NCBI GenBank assembly: GCA_964623265.1
Contig: CAZUTK010000008.1
Coordinates: 1 to 61,853, forward strand
Direction of reading: 5' to 3'
From: CAZUTK01 sp964623265
GTDB lineage: Bacteria; Electryoneota; B3-LCP
Length of the DNA: 61,853 bases
Made by a program: the position numbers and the translations under genes. Position 1 is the first letter of the stretch; the number at the start of each line of letters is the position of its first letter. The notes below the pieces were generated by a model. That model searched no databases. It saw only the letters and a program-made list of their open reading frames with translations, and was not told the DNA's origin. This document shows positions 54,645 to 61,853 of the stretch, piece by piece.

Positions 54645-56195
54645 TCAGGCGGCTTTCTCGACGGCGAATCCCTGCAGAAACTCCTGGCAGGATTTTTTCA
54701 AGGCTGCCTTCAATTCATCAGAAATGACTTTCTTTTCCGCGATTTCCTTCAGTTGATCCGGATGCACCGCATTCATATATTTTTCGAATTCACTCTGGAA
54801 GCGTTTCACCTCTGCGATGGGCACCTGATCCATAAATCCATTGACCGCCGCAAAGATCACCACGATCTGGACTTCCATGGGAATGGGCGCATATTGTCCC
54901 TGCTTCAGGATTTCGACCAGGCGTTCACCGCGGGTCAACTGCGCGCGGGTGGATTTGTCCAGATCAGATCCGAATTGCGCGAAAGCCGCCAATTCGCGAT
55001 ACTGCGCCAAATCCAGACGCAGTGATCCGGCGACCTGCCTCATGGCTTTGGTCTGCGCATTGCCGCCCACGCGGGAAACCGAGATTCCCACATTGATGGC
55101 GGGACGCACGCCGGCGTAGAACAACTCCGGTTCGAGAAAGATCTGCCCGTCCGTGATGGAGATGACGTTGGTGGGGATGTAGGCGGAGACGTCGCCGGCC
55201 TGGGTTTCGATGATGGGCAGCGCCGTCAGCGATCCGCCGGGTGCGGAACAACCCGCCATCGCCGCGACTTTCGGGTCGTCGGACATTTTGGCGGCGCGTT
55301 CCAACAGACGGGAATGCAGATTGAAGATGTCGCCGGGATAGGCTTCGCGCCCTGGAGGACGACGCAGCAAGAGCGAGAGCTGTCGGTATGCCCAGGCATG
55401 CTTGGTCAGGTCATCGTAAACGCACAAGGCGTGGCGGCCGGAATCGCGGAAATACTCGCCGATGGCGGCTCCTGCGAAGGGCGCGATGTACTGGATCGGC
55501 GCCGTCTCTTCCGCCGTAGAGGAGACGATGATCGTGTGATCCAGCGCGCCGTACTCTTCGAGCGTCTTCACGACCTTAGCGATGGTGGATCCTTTCTGGC
55601 CGATGGCGACATAGATGCAGACCACCCCCTTGCCCTTCTGGTTGATGATGGCGTCCACCGCGATGGCGGTCTTCCCCGTCTGACGGTCCCCGATGATCAG
55701 CTCGCGCTGACCGCGTCCGATGGGGATCATCGCATCAATCGCCATTATGCCGGTTTCCAGCGGTTCTTTCACCGGCTGACGAAAGATCACACCCGGGGCT
55801 TTCTTCTCTGCAGGACGATACGTATCCGTGTTAATGGGTCCTTTTCCATCCAACGGAATCCCGATCGGATTGATGACTCTGCCCAGCAGAGCATCTCCCA
55901 CCGGCACTTCGACGATGCGGTTGGTGCGCCGTACGATGTCGCCTTCCTTGATGCGGGTGTAATCCCCGAATATGGCGATTCCGACGTTATCTTCCTCGAG
56001 GTTCAACGCCATGCCGTACACGTCGTTGGGAAACTGCACCAGTTCGGATGCCATGACGTTTTCCAGCCCGTATACGTGCGCGATTCCGTCGCCGACTTGG
56101 ATCACTTCGCCGATCTCTTCTTCTTCCGCCTTGATTTCAAAGCCGGCGATCTGCTTTTTGATGATGGAGGTGATTTCTTCCGGTCGAAGATGCAT
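54645..56195 (-). CDS. atpA: ATP synthase alpha subunit
   Basis: Regulatory nucleotide-binding subunit of F1, 516 aa. Walker A GDRQTGKT at 169-176, the family block SLLLRRPPGREAYPGDIF near 275-292 and the arginine-finger segment INVGISVSRVGGNAQ near 367-381. Begins 110 nt after atpH, a slightly larger gap than the others, with no promoter recognised in it. Confidence 0.97.
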   Translation of the reverse strand: MHLRPEEITSIIKKQIAGFEIKAEEEEIGEVIQVGDGIAHVYGLENVMASELVQFPNDVYGMALNLEEDNVGIAIFGDYTRIKEGDIVRRTNRIVEVPVGDALLGRVINPIGIPLDGKGPINTDTYRPAEKKAPGVIFRQPVKEPLETGIMAIDAMIPIGRGQRELIIGDRQTGKTAIAVDAIINQKGKGVVCIYVAIGQKGSTIAKVVKTLEEYGALDHTIIVSSTAEETAPIQYIAPFAGAAIGEYFRDSGRHALCVYDDLTKHAWAYRQLSLLLRRPPGREAYPGDIFNLHSRLLERAAKMSDDPKVAAMAGCSAPGGSLTALPIIETQAGDVSAYIPTNVISITDGQIFLEPELFYAGVRPAINVGISVSRVGGNAQTKAMRQVAGSLRLDLAQYRELAAFAQFGSDLDKSTRAQLTRGERLVEILKQGQYAPIPMEVQIVVIFAAVNGFMDQVPIAEVKRFQSEFEKYMNAVHPDQLKEIAEKKVISDELKAALKKSCQEFLQGFAVEKAA

Positions 56196-56305
56196 TTTGT
56201 CGCCTCATGATGCATGCCGCGGATTCAGGGTGCTTCCTGAACCGCACATGCTCGGGTTGAAGGTTTTAAATTCTGATTGTCTATGCGCCGACTCCATGCA
56301 GCCGG

Positions 56306-56848
56306 CTATCTGCGCAGCAGCGAATACTTCAGATTGGACAATAAACTGACGATGGTCGCATCCAGCAACTGATGACCGATCTGCAGCCGCAACCCTCCTA
56401 GGACCGAAGGATCGAGGATGTTCTTGACGGTGACTTTTTTCCCCGTCCTTTTCGCAAGCTTTTCAGACAGCGCCTTCTTCTGCGGTTCGGTTAACGCCAC
56501 CGCGGTTACGGCTTTGACTTCCAGATGCTGATTGTAGTCGTCCCAGAGCTGCTTGAAGGTATCCCAGGCATAAGGAAGAATCTCCTGACGACCTTTGCGC
56601 AAGACGAGTTCCAGGAAGTTCAACAGATACTGCGAGGGCGGTTTATCGTACGTCTTCCGGATCAACTCCAGTTTGGCAGACCGAGAAACGCTCGGACTTT
56701 CCAGATATTCCACCAGCAAGGGCACCTGCTGAAAGAGCTCCGCGAGCGCCTTTAGTTCGTTGCCGACGGCTTCCAGACTGTTCGACTCAACCGCCAGCTC
56801 GAAGAGCGGCTGCGTGTAGATGCGGACCAATACGTCGTTCTTCATCAT
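56306..56848 (-). CDS. atpH: ATP synthase delta subunit
   Basis: 180 aa peripheral-stalk protein joining F1 alpha to subunit b. N-terminal six-helix domain (YTQPLFELAVESN near 11) and the C-terminal block with LSEKLAKRTGKKVTVKN and DPSVLGGLRLQIG near 130-158, typical of OSCP/delta. ATG at 56848 is immediately followed by a second in-frame ATG. Confidence 0.94.
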   Translation of the reverse strand: MMKNDVLVRIYTQPLFELAVESNSLEAVGNELKALAELFQQVPLLVEYLESPSVSRSAKLELIRKTYDKPPSQYLLNFLELVLRKGRQEILPYAWDTFKQLWDDYNQHLEVKAVTAVALTEPQKKALSEKLAKRTGKKVTVKNILDPSVLGGLRLQIGHQLLDATIVSLLSNLKYSLLRR

Positions 56849-56895
56849 TGCGACTGCGCTGAATTCATTTTAAAGGAATCCGCCGATTGCGAGCA

Positions 56896-57384
56896 TCAGT
56901 TGAGTTTCTCGATTTCACGGTTGATCAACTCACTGTGATCTTCGGCTTTCAGCACCCGTCCGATAATCTTTCCGGCGGCGCTTACGGCGATTTCAACGAC
57001 TTCCTGCCGCAGCTCCTGAATCACTTTCAACCGTTCCTGCTCAATGTCGGCTTTGGCTTTTTCCAGCATGGAGGCTGTCTGGGCTTCCATCTCTTTCTTT
57101 TTCTCTTCCGCCAGGAGGTTAGCGCGCTGGGTGGCATCGTTGATCAATTTCTGCGCTTCTTTGCGGGCGCTATCCAGCTGCGCTTGATACTGTTGCAGGA
57201 GTTTCTGCGCCTCTTCGTTCGAAGCGCGGGCTTCCTCGATGTTCTTGCGGATGCCGTCCTCCCGCCGTTGCAATCCGTCCAGAATCGGCTTCCACGCCCA
57301 TTTCCTCAGGACGAAGAGCAATACGACGAAAACCGCCACCGTCCAGATGATGGAACCCGGCTGGGGCATGATGATATCCTGCAT
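56896..57384 (-). CDS. atpF: ATP synthase b subunit
   Basis: 162 aa. One membrane helix near the N-terminus (10-28), followed by FVLRKWAWKPIL and a long charged right-handed coiled coil. Peripheral stalk of Fo. Only one b-type gene is present, so a homodimer is expected. 10 nt after atpE. Confidence 0.95.
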   Translation of the reverse strand: MQDIIMPQPGSIIWTVAVFVVLLFVLRKWAWKPILDGLQRREDGIRKNIEEARASNEEAQKLLQQYQAQLDSARKEAQKLINDATQRANLLAEEKKKEMEAQTASMLEKAKADIEQERLKVIQELRQEVVEIAVSAAGKIIGRVLKAEDHSELINREIEKLN

Positions 57385-57394
57385 AGCGTCGTCC

Positions 57395-57622
57395 TTATTT
57401 CAGCGCGATGAGCATGCAGATCACGGCGTTGAAGAAGGCGACCCCTTCGATCAACGCGGCGGAAATCAGCATGGCGGTCTGAATCTTGCCGGCGGCTTCC
57501 GGCTGGCGGGCGATGCCATCCATCGCCTGGCCGGCGATGCGCCCGATACCGATCGCTGCTCCGAGAGTCACCACACCGGCGCCCAATCCGGCGCCCATGA
57601 AGGCTAATGCGAGAGATTCCAT
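57395..57622 (-). CDS. atpE: ATP synthase c subunit
   Basis: 75 aa hairpin of two membrane helices. Polar loop ARQPEA (38-43) and ion-binding Glu59 (LIEGVAF). The residues next to the Glu are G-V-A rather than S-T as in sodium-type rings, and the first helix lacks the typical Gln, so proton coupling is likely. Complete subunit. Confidence 0.96.
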   Translation of the reverse strand: MESLALAFMGAGLGAGVVTLGAAIGIGRIAGQAMDGIARQPEAAGKIQTAMLISAALIEGVAFFNAVICMLIALK

Positions 57623-57716
57623 TGCTTGTTGTCTCCGTTCTGTTTGTTCTGAACTTTTCGATGGTTTATCGCGAGTGAATTTTTTCGCATTCCTAGGTAA
57701 AATTAAATGGGCTTCA

Positions 57717-58682
57717 TCAATGCTGCGGGTGAAGCGCCGTGCCGATGAATAACGAAGAAAGTATCGTAAAAATGTACGCCTGCAGAAAGGCGACGAAGAG
57801 TTCCAGCAGGGAGATCGCCACGGCGCCCAGAATCGAGATCGGGGCGATGAAATAGCTGGAAATCAACGCCAGAAACACGGCGATCACCGCATGCCCCGCC
57901 AGCATATTGGCGAAGAGTCGGATGCAGAGCGCGAAGTGCTTGACCAACACACCGATGATCTCGATCGGGAAGAGGATCGGCGCCACGAACAACGGCACCC
58001 CATGCGGAATAAACGAGCCGAGATACTTGATCGGACCGTGCCGAACCACACCGGATCCGATCATCACCAGCAGGGAAATTCCCGCCATTGCGCCGGTCAC
58101 GGATATATTCCCCGTCGGTGTGCTGCCGTAAGGAATCATCCCGAGCAGGTTCGAGAAGAGGATGAAGAAGAAGACAGTCAGGAAGTAGGAAAGATACTTT
58201 CTGCCGTCTTTTTCCCCCAGTGCCGGATAGACGACTTCATCCCGCAGGAAAACGATGATCATTTCGAAGAAATTGCTCAAGCCGTGCGGAACTTCGCCGC
58301 GTGCTCTGCGCAGAGGCGCGAACAGGACGATCAACAGAATCCCCACCGTGATAAGCATGATGGTATGCTTGGTGACCGGCAGCGAAAAGCCACCGATGTG
58401 CAATATCGGAAGGTGAATATCCATCCCTAAAAATTGATAATGCTGAGAATCCGTCAGGTGATGTTCGAGAACGCCGAGCACCCCGGATTCGCCTTCTTCG
58501 CCGTGTGCCGCTGCTTGGGAGTGCTCTTCAGCGGGTGTCTGGTGAATTGCTTCCCCGCCGTGAGCGGTTTCTTCCGTTTGTCCGTGAGATTCTTCCTCTG
58601 CTGCGAATCCATTTACCGGGCATGCAACCAGCAGAGCGATTGAGAGGCAAAGGCAGAATGTCAGGTTTTGAGCGAAGCGCAT
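57717..58682 (-). CDS. atpB: ATP synthase a subunit, with His/Glu-rich periplasmic N-terminus
   Basis: 321 aa. A signal-like segment (1-27) precedes a hydrophilic stretch of about 45 residues rich in His and Glu (28-75, including the AEEHSQAAAHGEE patch), then five to six Fo membrane helices. Essential Arg255 is in CIRLFANMLAGH. Longer N-termini of this kind occur in Bacteroidota-like lineages; the metal-binding look of this one is notable. ATG overlaps atpI by 22 nt. Forms the half channels facing the c ring. Confidence 0.94.
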   Translation of the reverse strand: MRFAQNLTFCLCLSIALLVACPVNGFAAEEESHGQTEETAHGGEAIHQTPAEEHSQAAAHGEEGESGVLGVLEHHLTDSQHYQFLGMDIHLPILHIGGFSLPVTKHTIMLITVGILLIVLFAPLRRARGEVPHGLSNFFEMIIVFLRDEVVYPALGEKDGRKYLSYFLTVFFFILFSNLLGMIPYGSTPTGNISVTGAMAGISLLVMIGSGVVRHGPIKYLGSFIPHGVPLFVAPILFPIEIIGVLVKHFALCIRLFANMLAGHAVIAVFLALISSYFIAPISILGAVAISLLELFVAFLQAYIFTILSSLFIGTALHPQH

Positions 58683-58969
58683 CTACGCACCTTCCAGAGG
58701 CAGATGGAAATTTCCAAAATCAGCGACAGCAGATATCCTACCAGAAAACCGTACACCAGTGGATCAGGAGTTGCTTCTATTTTTTTAATGGCGATCCAGA
58801 ACCCGATGCCGGCAATCACCAGTTTCACCAGCACCGAAATGACGAACCGCTTCATCAGGGCGACCGCACCGCGGGAGCATCCACCCCATAAAATGCCCAA
58901 GCCGATGGGACCCAGCGCCAAGCCGCCGAACACACCCCACAACCAAAGGGGGATTCCCAGCCAATTCAT
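58661..58969 (-). CDS. atpI: AtpI-like small membrane protein
   Basis: 102 aa with three to four membrane helices. Position directly before atpB and the general layout (GFLVGYLLSLILEI near the C-terminus) fit the ATP synthase I protein, thought to help c-ring assembly. Sequence similarity to AtpI is modest and the call rests partly on location. Overlaps atpB by 22 nt. Confidence 0.72.
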   Translation of the reverse strand: MNWLGIPLWLWGVFGGLALGPIGLGILWGGCSRGAVALMKRFVISVLVKLVIAGIGFWIAIKKIEATPDPLVYGFLVGYLLSLILEISICLWKVRRCASLKT

Positions 58970-59005
58970 TCGTTCATAGCGATCAAGACCGGATCGGGCT
59001 TCTTC

Positions 59006-59308
59006 TCAGCGGGAAGAAGGTGGTTCAGGCGGCTTTTGATTCTCGCCATCCTGCAGCCTTTTCACCTGGATGTAGAGACTGTAGAAGCTCCCCCCTACAC
59101 CCCAGAAGATCCCGATCAACAGGAAGAGCGGCGTCGTCCCCAGCTTTTGATCCAGCCAGCGCCCGATGAAAAAACCGATGAGAACGGCGACTGCCAGAGT
59201 CAACGCCCAACGCAGGGCGAGATCAAACGCCGGCGGCAACGAGAATTTCCCCGCTGCGCGCTCGTTTTTTTTCGGTTCCCCGCCGGACTCTTCCTCAGGG
59301 GACATCAT
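59006..59308 (-). CDS. atpZ: AtpZ/AtpQ-like small membrane protein
   Basis: 100 aa. Charged N-terminus, two helices with AVLIGFFIGRWLDQKLGTTPLFLLIGIFWG, the signature of the AtpZ family (GxxxGxxLDxxxGTxPxxxxxG). Acts as assembly factor with AtpI; a magnesium or calcium uptake role has been proposed for the family. Located between bactofilin and atpI on the same strand. Confidence 0.85.
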   Translation of the reverse strand: MMSPEEESGGEPKKNERAAGKFSLPPAFDLALRWALTLAVAVLIGFFIGRWLDQKLGTTPLFLLIGIFWGVGGSFYSLYIQVKRLQDGENQKPPEPPSSR

Positions 59309-59314
59309 CCTGTT

Positions 59315-59755
59315 TCAGGATTCGTTCGTGACCCGGGTTTCAGCATTCTTCTCTGCGAACAGGTGCCGGGGTCCCAGACCTGCGCCCGCAGCGCTCTTGG
59401 GCGGCATGGTGGAATGCCCGTTGAAGGTGGCGCCTTCCGTGATGACCAACTTAGACGCTTCCAGATCTCCGGTGAAGCGGCTGCCGGCTTCGAGGGTGAT
59501 CCGCCCCTGAGTCTTGACGGTGCCATCCACCTGCCCCCCTATGACGACGCTTTCTGCGTTCAGGATGCCTTCGACTCGACCCGTTTCGCCGATTGTAATG
59601 GTGCCGGTGCTGTTCAATTCGCCTTTCACCTGGCCGTCAATCCTCATAGCATGCTTCACAGTCAACTTGCCGTCCAGGACTGCATCCTGACCGATGATGG
59701 TCGCGAGGTCTGAAGATCCGTCACGCATGCGTTCGCCCGCCGTTTTGATAAACAT
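59315..59755 (-). CDS. Bactofilin
   Basis: 146 aa with a central right-handed beta-helix of short repeats (GxVxGxLxxxxxIxI pattern, about 25-110) flanked by disordered ends, as in cell-shape bactofilins. Polymerises without nucleotide at the membrane. The neighbouring M23 endopeptidase (18 nt upstream) is the partner seen in many shape-determining pairs. Ends 6 nt before atpZ, so the atp genes can be read from the same transcript. Confidence 0.93.
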   Translation of the reverse strand: MFIKTAGERMRDGSSDLATIIGQDAVLDGKLTVKHAMRIDGQVKGELNSTGTITIGETGRVEGILNAESVVIGGQVDGTVKTQGRITLEAGSRFTGDLEASKLVITEGATFNGHSTMPPKSAAGAGLGPRHLFAEKNAETRVTNES

Positions 59756-59773
59756 GGGAAATGCTCCAGACAG

Positions 59774-60631
59774 TTAAAATGGCATTAACAGCTCGGCTGG
59801 ATCCAACGGTTGTGATTCATGCCAGATTTCAAAATGGAGATGCGGCGCGCTGGACTTTCCCGTGTTGCCCAGCAGAGCGATCGGAGCACCGCGCTCCACC
59901 CGATCCCTCGGTTTCACCAAATTGATTTGGTTGTGGCCGTAAAAACTGAAATAACCGGATGCGTGTGCCAATAAGACTACATTTCCGTAGAGCGGCGACC
60001 AACCCGTCCAGACCACCACACCGCCTGCCGTCGCCTTGATCGCCGTGCCCATTCCGGCGGCGATATCCACGCCGGTATGAGAATGACTGGGAACCACCGG
60101 ATCCACTTCGAATCGGCGGGTGATGAATCCTTTCAAGGGCCAGATGGAAGGAATGTCGCCGGTATTCAAAATGCTGAGGTCGCTGAATTGATACGGCACT
60201 TCACGGGGTTGGAATTCACCCGGTTTCAGCGCCGCGAACTCGCCGGAAGATTCAGAACCTACAGTATCCCATCGAGCAGGCTGACCGCCGGTCGGCTGAT
60301 TCATACCATCCAGAGAAATATCGGCCCCCAACGCCTTGCGGATTTGCTCTTCCAGCTTCGCCAGCTTCTCCACGCGGCTTTGTAGCTGAGCAACCCGCTC
60401 CTGTTCCCGCGCGAATTCTTCGTTTTCCCGCGCGATTTCATCAGTGACTGCGGCCTTGCGCGCCAAGTTCGCCCAGGAAATGAACATAATGACAAAGAGA
60501 ATGACGCCGACAACGGCTGCGGCGATCGCCGCCCGCAATATCAGGAGCGAAATTTTGAAACTGAAGACAGCGCCTTCTTTTTCCGGCACTATTAGAATGG
60601 ATATCTTGCTTTTGCGCAGCCGAGACAGCAT
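59774..60631 (-). CDS. M23 family murein endopeptidase, bactofilin partner
   Basis: 285 aa. Short cytoplasmic N-terminus, membrane helix (28-53), coiled coil (57-100), linker and LytM domain with His185/Asp189 (HTGVD), catalytic His233 and His266 (HLHFE), so probably active. Layout matches LmdC-type proteins that work with bactofilin to shape the cell. First gene of the unit leading into the atp operon, with its own promoter at 60649-60677. Confidence 0.92.
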   Translation of the reverse strand: MLSRLRKSKISILIVPEKEGAVFSFKISLLILRAAIAAAVVGVILFVIMFISWANLARKAAVTDEIARENEEFAREQERVAQLQSRVEKLAKLEEQIRKALGADISLDGMNQPTGGQPARWDTVGSESSGEFAALKPGEFQPREVPYQFSDLSILNTGDIPSIWPLKGFITRRFEVDPVVPSHSHTGVDIAAGMGTAIKATAGGVVVWTGWSPLYGNVVLLAHASGYFSFYGHNQINLVKPRDRVERGAPIALLGNTGKSSAPHLHFEIWHESQPLDPAELLMPF

Positions 60632-60648
60632 CGCCAGAAAATTTTTCT

Positions 60649-60677
60649 AATTTAATGAAAGTTACCTTCCGAGTCAA
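60649..60677 (-). promoter_or_regulatory. Promoter of M23-bactofilin-atp operon
   Basis: TTGACT (60677-60672), 17-bp spacer, TAAATT (60654-60649), about 18 nt before the M23 start codon. Confidence 0.62.
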
Positions 60678-60812
60678 CCGTTTTTTTCGTTTCCTCTTTT
60701 GAAGTTTCGTTTCAACTGTTTCAAGGATGTTGCCGGGTTGCAGGACCGCGGAAATTGCTCCAAAACAAAGCGATTCTCCGATGATTTCCCCGTTGCGAAG
60801 GCGATGAGAGTC

Positions 60813-60839
60813 TGCAACATTCCGCGATTCGATGTTGCA
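60813..60839 (-). terminator. Inverted repeat after valS
   Basis: TGCAACAT (60813-60820) and ATGTTGCA (60832-60839), perfect 8-bp stem with 11-nt loop, 6 nt past the valS stop. No T tract on the minus strand. Confidence 0.4.
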
Positions 60840-60845
60840 TCCCTG

Positions 60846-61853
60846 CTATTCGTCCAGACTGCGGCGGCTGGCGAGCATTTTCTCCAGAGTCATTTCCATA
60901 TCCGCCTGTTTCTGACGCTCGCGCTCCACCACATCCTCCGGCGCGTGATGAATGAAGTCATCGTTGGCGAGCTTTTTACGAATGCCCGCAAGCAACCCTT
61001 CCAGACGGCGGATTTCTCTGTCCAGCCGCGCTTTTTCCACCTGGAAATCAATCAACCCTTCCAGCGGTATGTAAATTTCCAGGCCGTCCACGACGTCGCT
61101 GGCGCTGTGCGGAGGTTTTTCCGCGATAGATTGTATGTCTTGAACGCGCGCCAATACAGACAGCATGGGAAACTGCTCTTGAAGGATCCGGATCTTCCGC
61201 TGGGCGCCGTTGATCAGCAGCCGCGCTTCCATTTTCGGGGGAACGCGCATTTCCGCGCGGATGTTGCGCACCGCCTGAATGACGCTTTGGATCAGCGCCA
61301 TCCGTGCCTCGGCTTCTTCATCCACCCACTTCGGATCGGTCACGGGATATTTCTGAATCATCACGCTTACGGGTTTGACGATTTCCAGCGGCAACCCGGG
61401 AATCGCGGCGATTTGCTGCCAGAGCTCTTCCGTCACAAAAGGCATAAAGGGGTGCAGAGCCCGCAGAGCGGATTCGAAGACCCGCAGCGCTAAAGCCAGC
61501 GTGTCTTCGCGGATTTCGCTTTGAACGCGGTCGGTAAGACGGGGTTTGATCAACTCGAGATACCAATCGCAGTAGTCGTGCCAGACGAAATCGTAGATCG
61601 CCAAGAGCGCTTCGTTCAAACGATACCGTTCTACCCGGTCCGCAACCGTCGTCAGCATCTTTTGCAGACGCGACAGAATCCAACGATCTTCCAATTTCAA
61701 TTCGGGGGGCTGCGGGACCGCAAATGAATCCGGGCGTTCCTGCATCAGCAGAAAACGCGCGGCATTCCACAACTTATTGGCGAAGTTGCGCCCCATTTCG
61801 AAGCGGGAAGGCGCCAGTTTGATGTCCTGCCCCTCCGTCGTCAGGACAACCAG
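60846..61853 (-). CDS. valS: Valyl-tRNA synthetase, C-terminal part
   Basis: The 5' end lies beyond the right edge; 335 residues are visible. It opens with GQDIKLAPSRFEMGRNFANKLWNAARF-type sequence, diagnostic of the ValS segment just after the KMSKS region, then the anticodon-binding helical domain and a C-terminal coiled coil (about the last 70 residues, rich in Arg/Glu). Charges tRNA-Val. Complete at the 3' end, followed by an inverted repeat. Confidence 0.95.
   Translation of the reverse strand: MVVLTTEGQDIKLAPSRFEMGRNFANKLWNAARFLLMQERPDSFAVPQPPELKLEDRWILSRLQKMLTTVADRVERYRLNEALLAIYDFVWHDYCDWYLELIKPRLTDRVQSEIREDTLALALRVFESALRALHPFMPFVTEELWQQIAAIPGLPLEIVKPVSVMIQKYPVTDPKWVDEEAEARMALIQSVIQAVRNIRAEMRVPPKMEARLLINGAQRKIRILQEQFPMLSVLARVQDIQSIAEKPPHSASDVVDGLEIYIPLEGLIDFQVEKARLDREIRRLEGLLAGIRKKLANDDFIHHAPEDVVERERQKQADMEMTLEKMLASRRSLDE

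Noticed and set aside
57395..57622. Sodium-driven c ring
   Set aside because: Residues after the ion-binding Glu59 are G-V-A instead of the Ser-Thr pair and the helix-1 Gln is missing.
1..61853. CRISPR array, integrase, transposase or attachment site
   Set aside because: No regularly spaced repeats, recombinase motifs or flanking direct repeats were found; the window looks like stable chromosome.

Overview
The window is a gene-dense, roughly 55% GC bacterial segment with almost every interval coding. It has no rRNA, CRISPR array, integrase or insertion sequence. Three secreted proteins end in FlgD-like C-terminal sorting domains of the type IX secretion kind: an M1 peptidase, a C25 gingipain-like peptidase and a beta-propeller protein. 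Together with a bactofilin/M23 pair, a TorF-like porin, TolC/MacA/MacB and a Rex repressor, this points to a Gram-negative, probably anaerobic or facultative, uncultured bacterium of the FCB superphylum or a neighbour such as KSB1, Calditrichota, Zixibacteria or Latescibacteria. That placement is inference from gene content only.

Layout: (1) 1-5060, minus strand: two glutamate dehydrogenase genes in tandem (the second runs off the left edge), a stand-alone DnaJ, and an arsenic operon arsR-acr3-arsC with a visible ArsR-type operator. (2) 5179-6846, plus strand: an NhaC-type antiporter. (3) 6860-19084, minus strand: an 11-gene collinear block trpS-scpA-scpB-(571-aa unknown)-cmk-plsC-ispH-rpsA-mtaB-M20 peptidase-MFS, with many 4-nt or similar overlaps. 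(4) 19327-19995: rex with a Rex-box-like operator in its own promoter, closed by a bidirectional terminator shared with (5) a five-gene minus-strand operon: a catalytic DUF3857/transglutaminase protein, a paralogue without the catalytic cysteine, and znuA-znuC-znuB. (6) 26708-36883: secreted M1 and C25 peptidases, a frameshifted beta-propeller protein, a TPR protein, a CCA-type nucleotidyltransferase with altered catalytic Asp, and a Yip1 membrane protein. (7) 37067-41803: TolC, MacA, MacB ATPase and MacB permease. (8) 41893-44466: a long structured leader, a porin and a sodium/solute symporter split by an in-frame TAA. (9) 44771-49423: an M23 peptidase, thiC, hpt, tRNA-Arg(CCG) on the opposite strand, and a PduS/RnfC-like flavo-iron-sulfur protein. 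(10) 49387-60631, minus strand: M23 peptidase and bactofilin feeding into a complete F1Fo ATP synthase operon (atpZ-I-B-E-F-H-A-G-D-C), a strong terminator, then hypF. (11) 60846-end: the 3' part of valS.

A recurring promoter architecture (TTGNNN, 17 bp, TATATT or a close variant) can be read directly upstream of about a dozen transcription units. I used it to correct several start codons (dnaJ, trpS, the M1 peptidase). The observations most worth a second look are the porin/symporter leader, whose Shine-Dalgarno is paired and which carries two mini-ORFs; the coupling of an active/inactive transglutaminase-like pair to a zinc/manganese ABC importer; the nucleotidyltransferase with an Asn where the first catalytic Asp is expected; and the conserved-looking 571-aa Rossmann protein embedded in the cmk operon.
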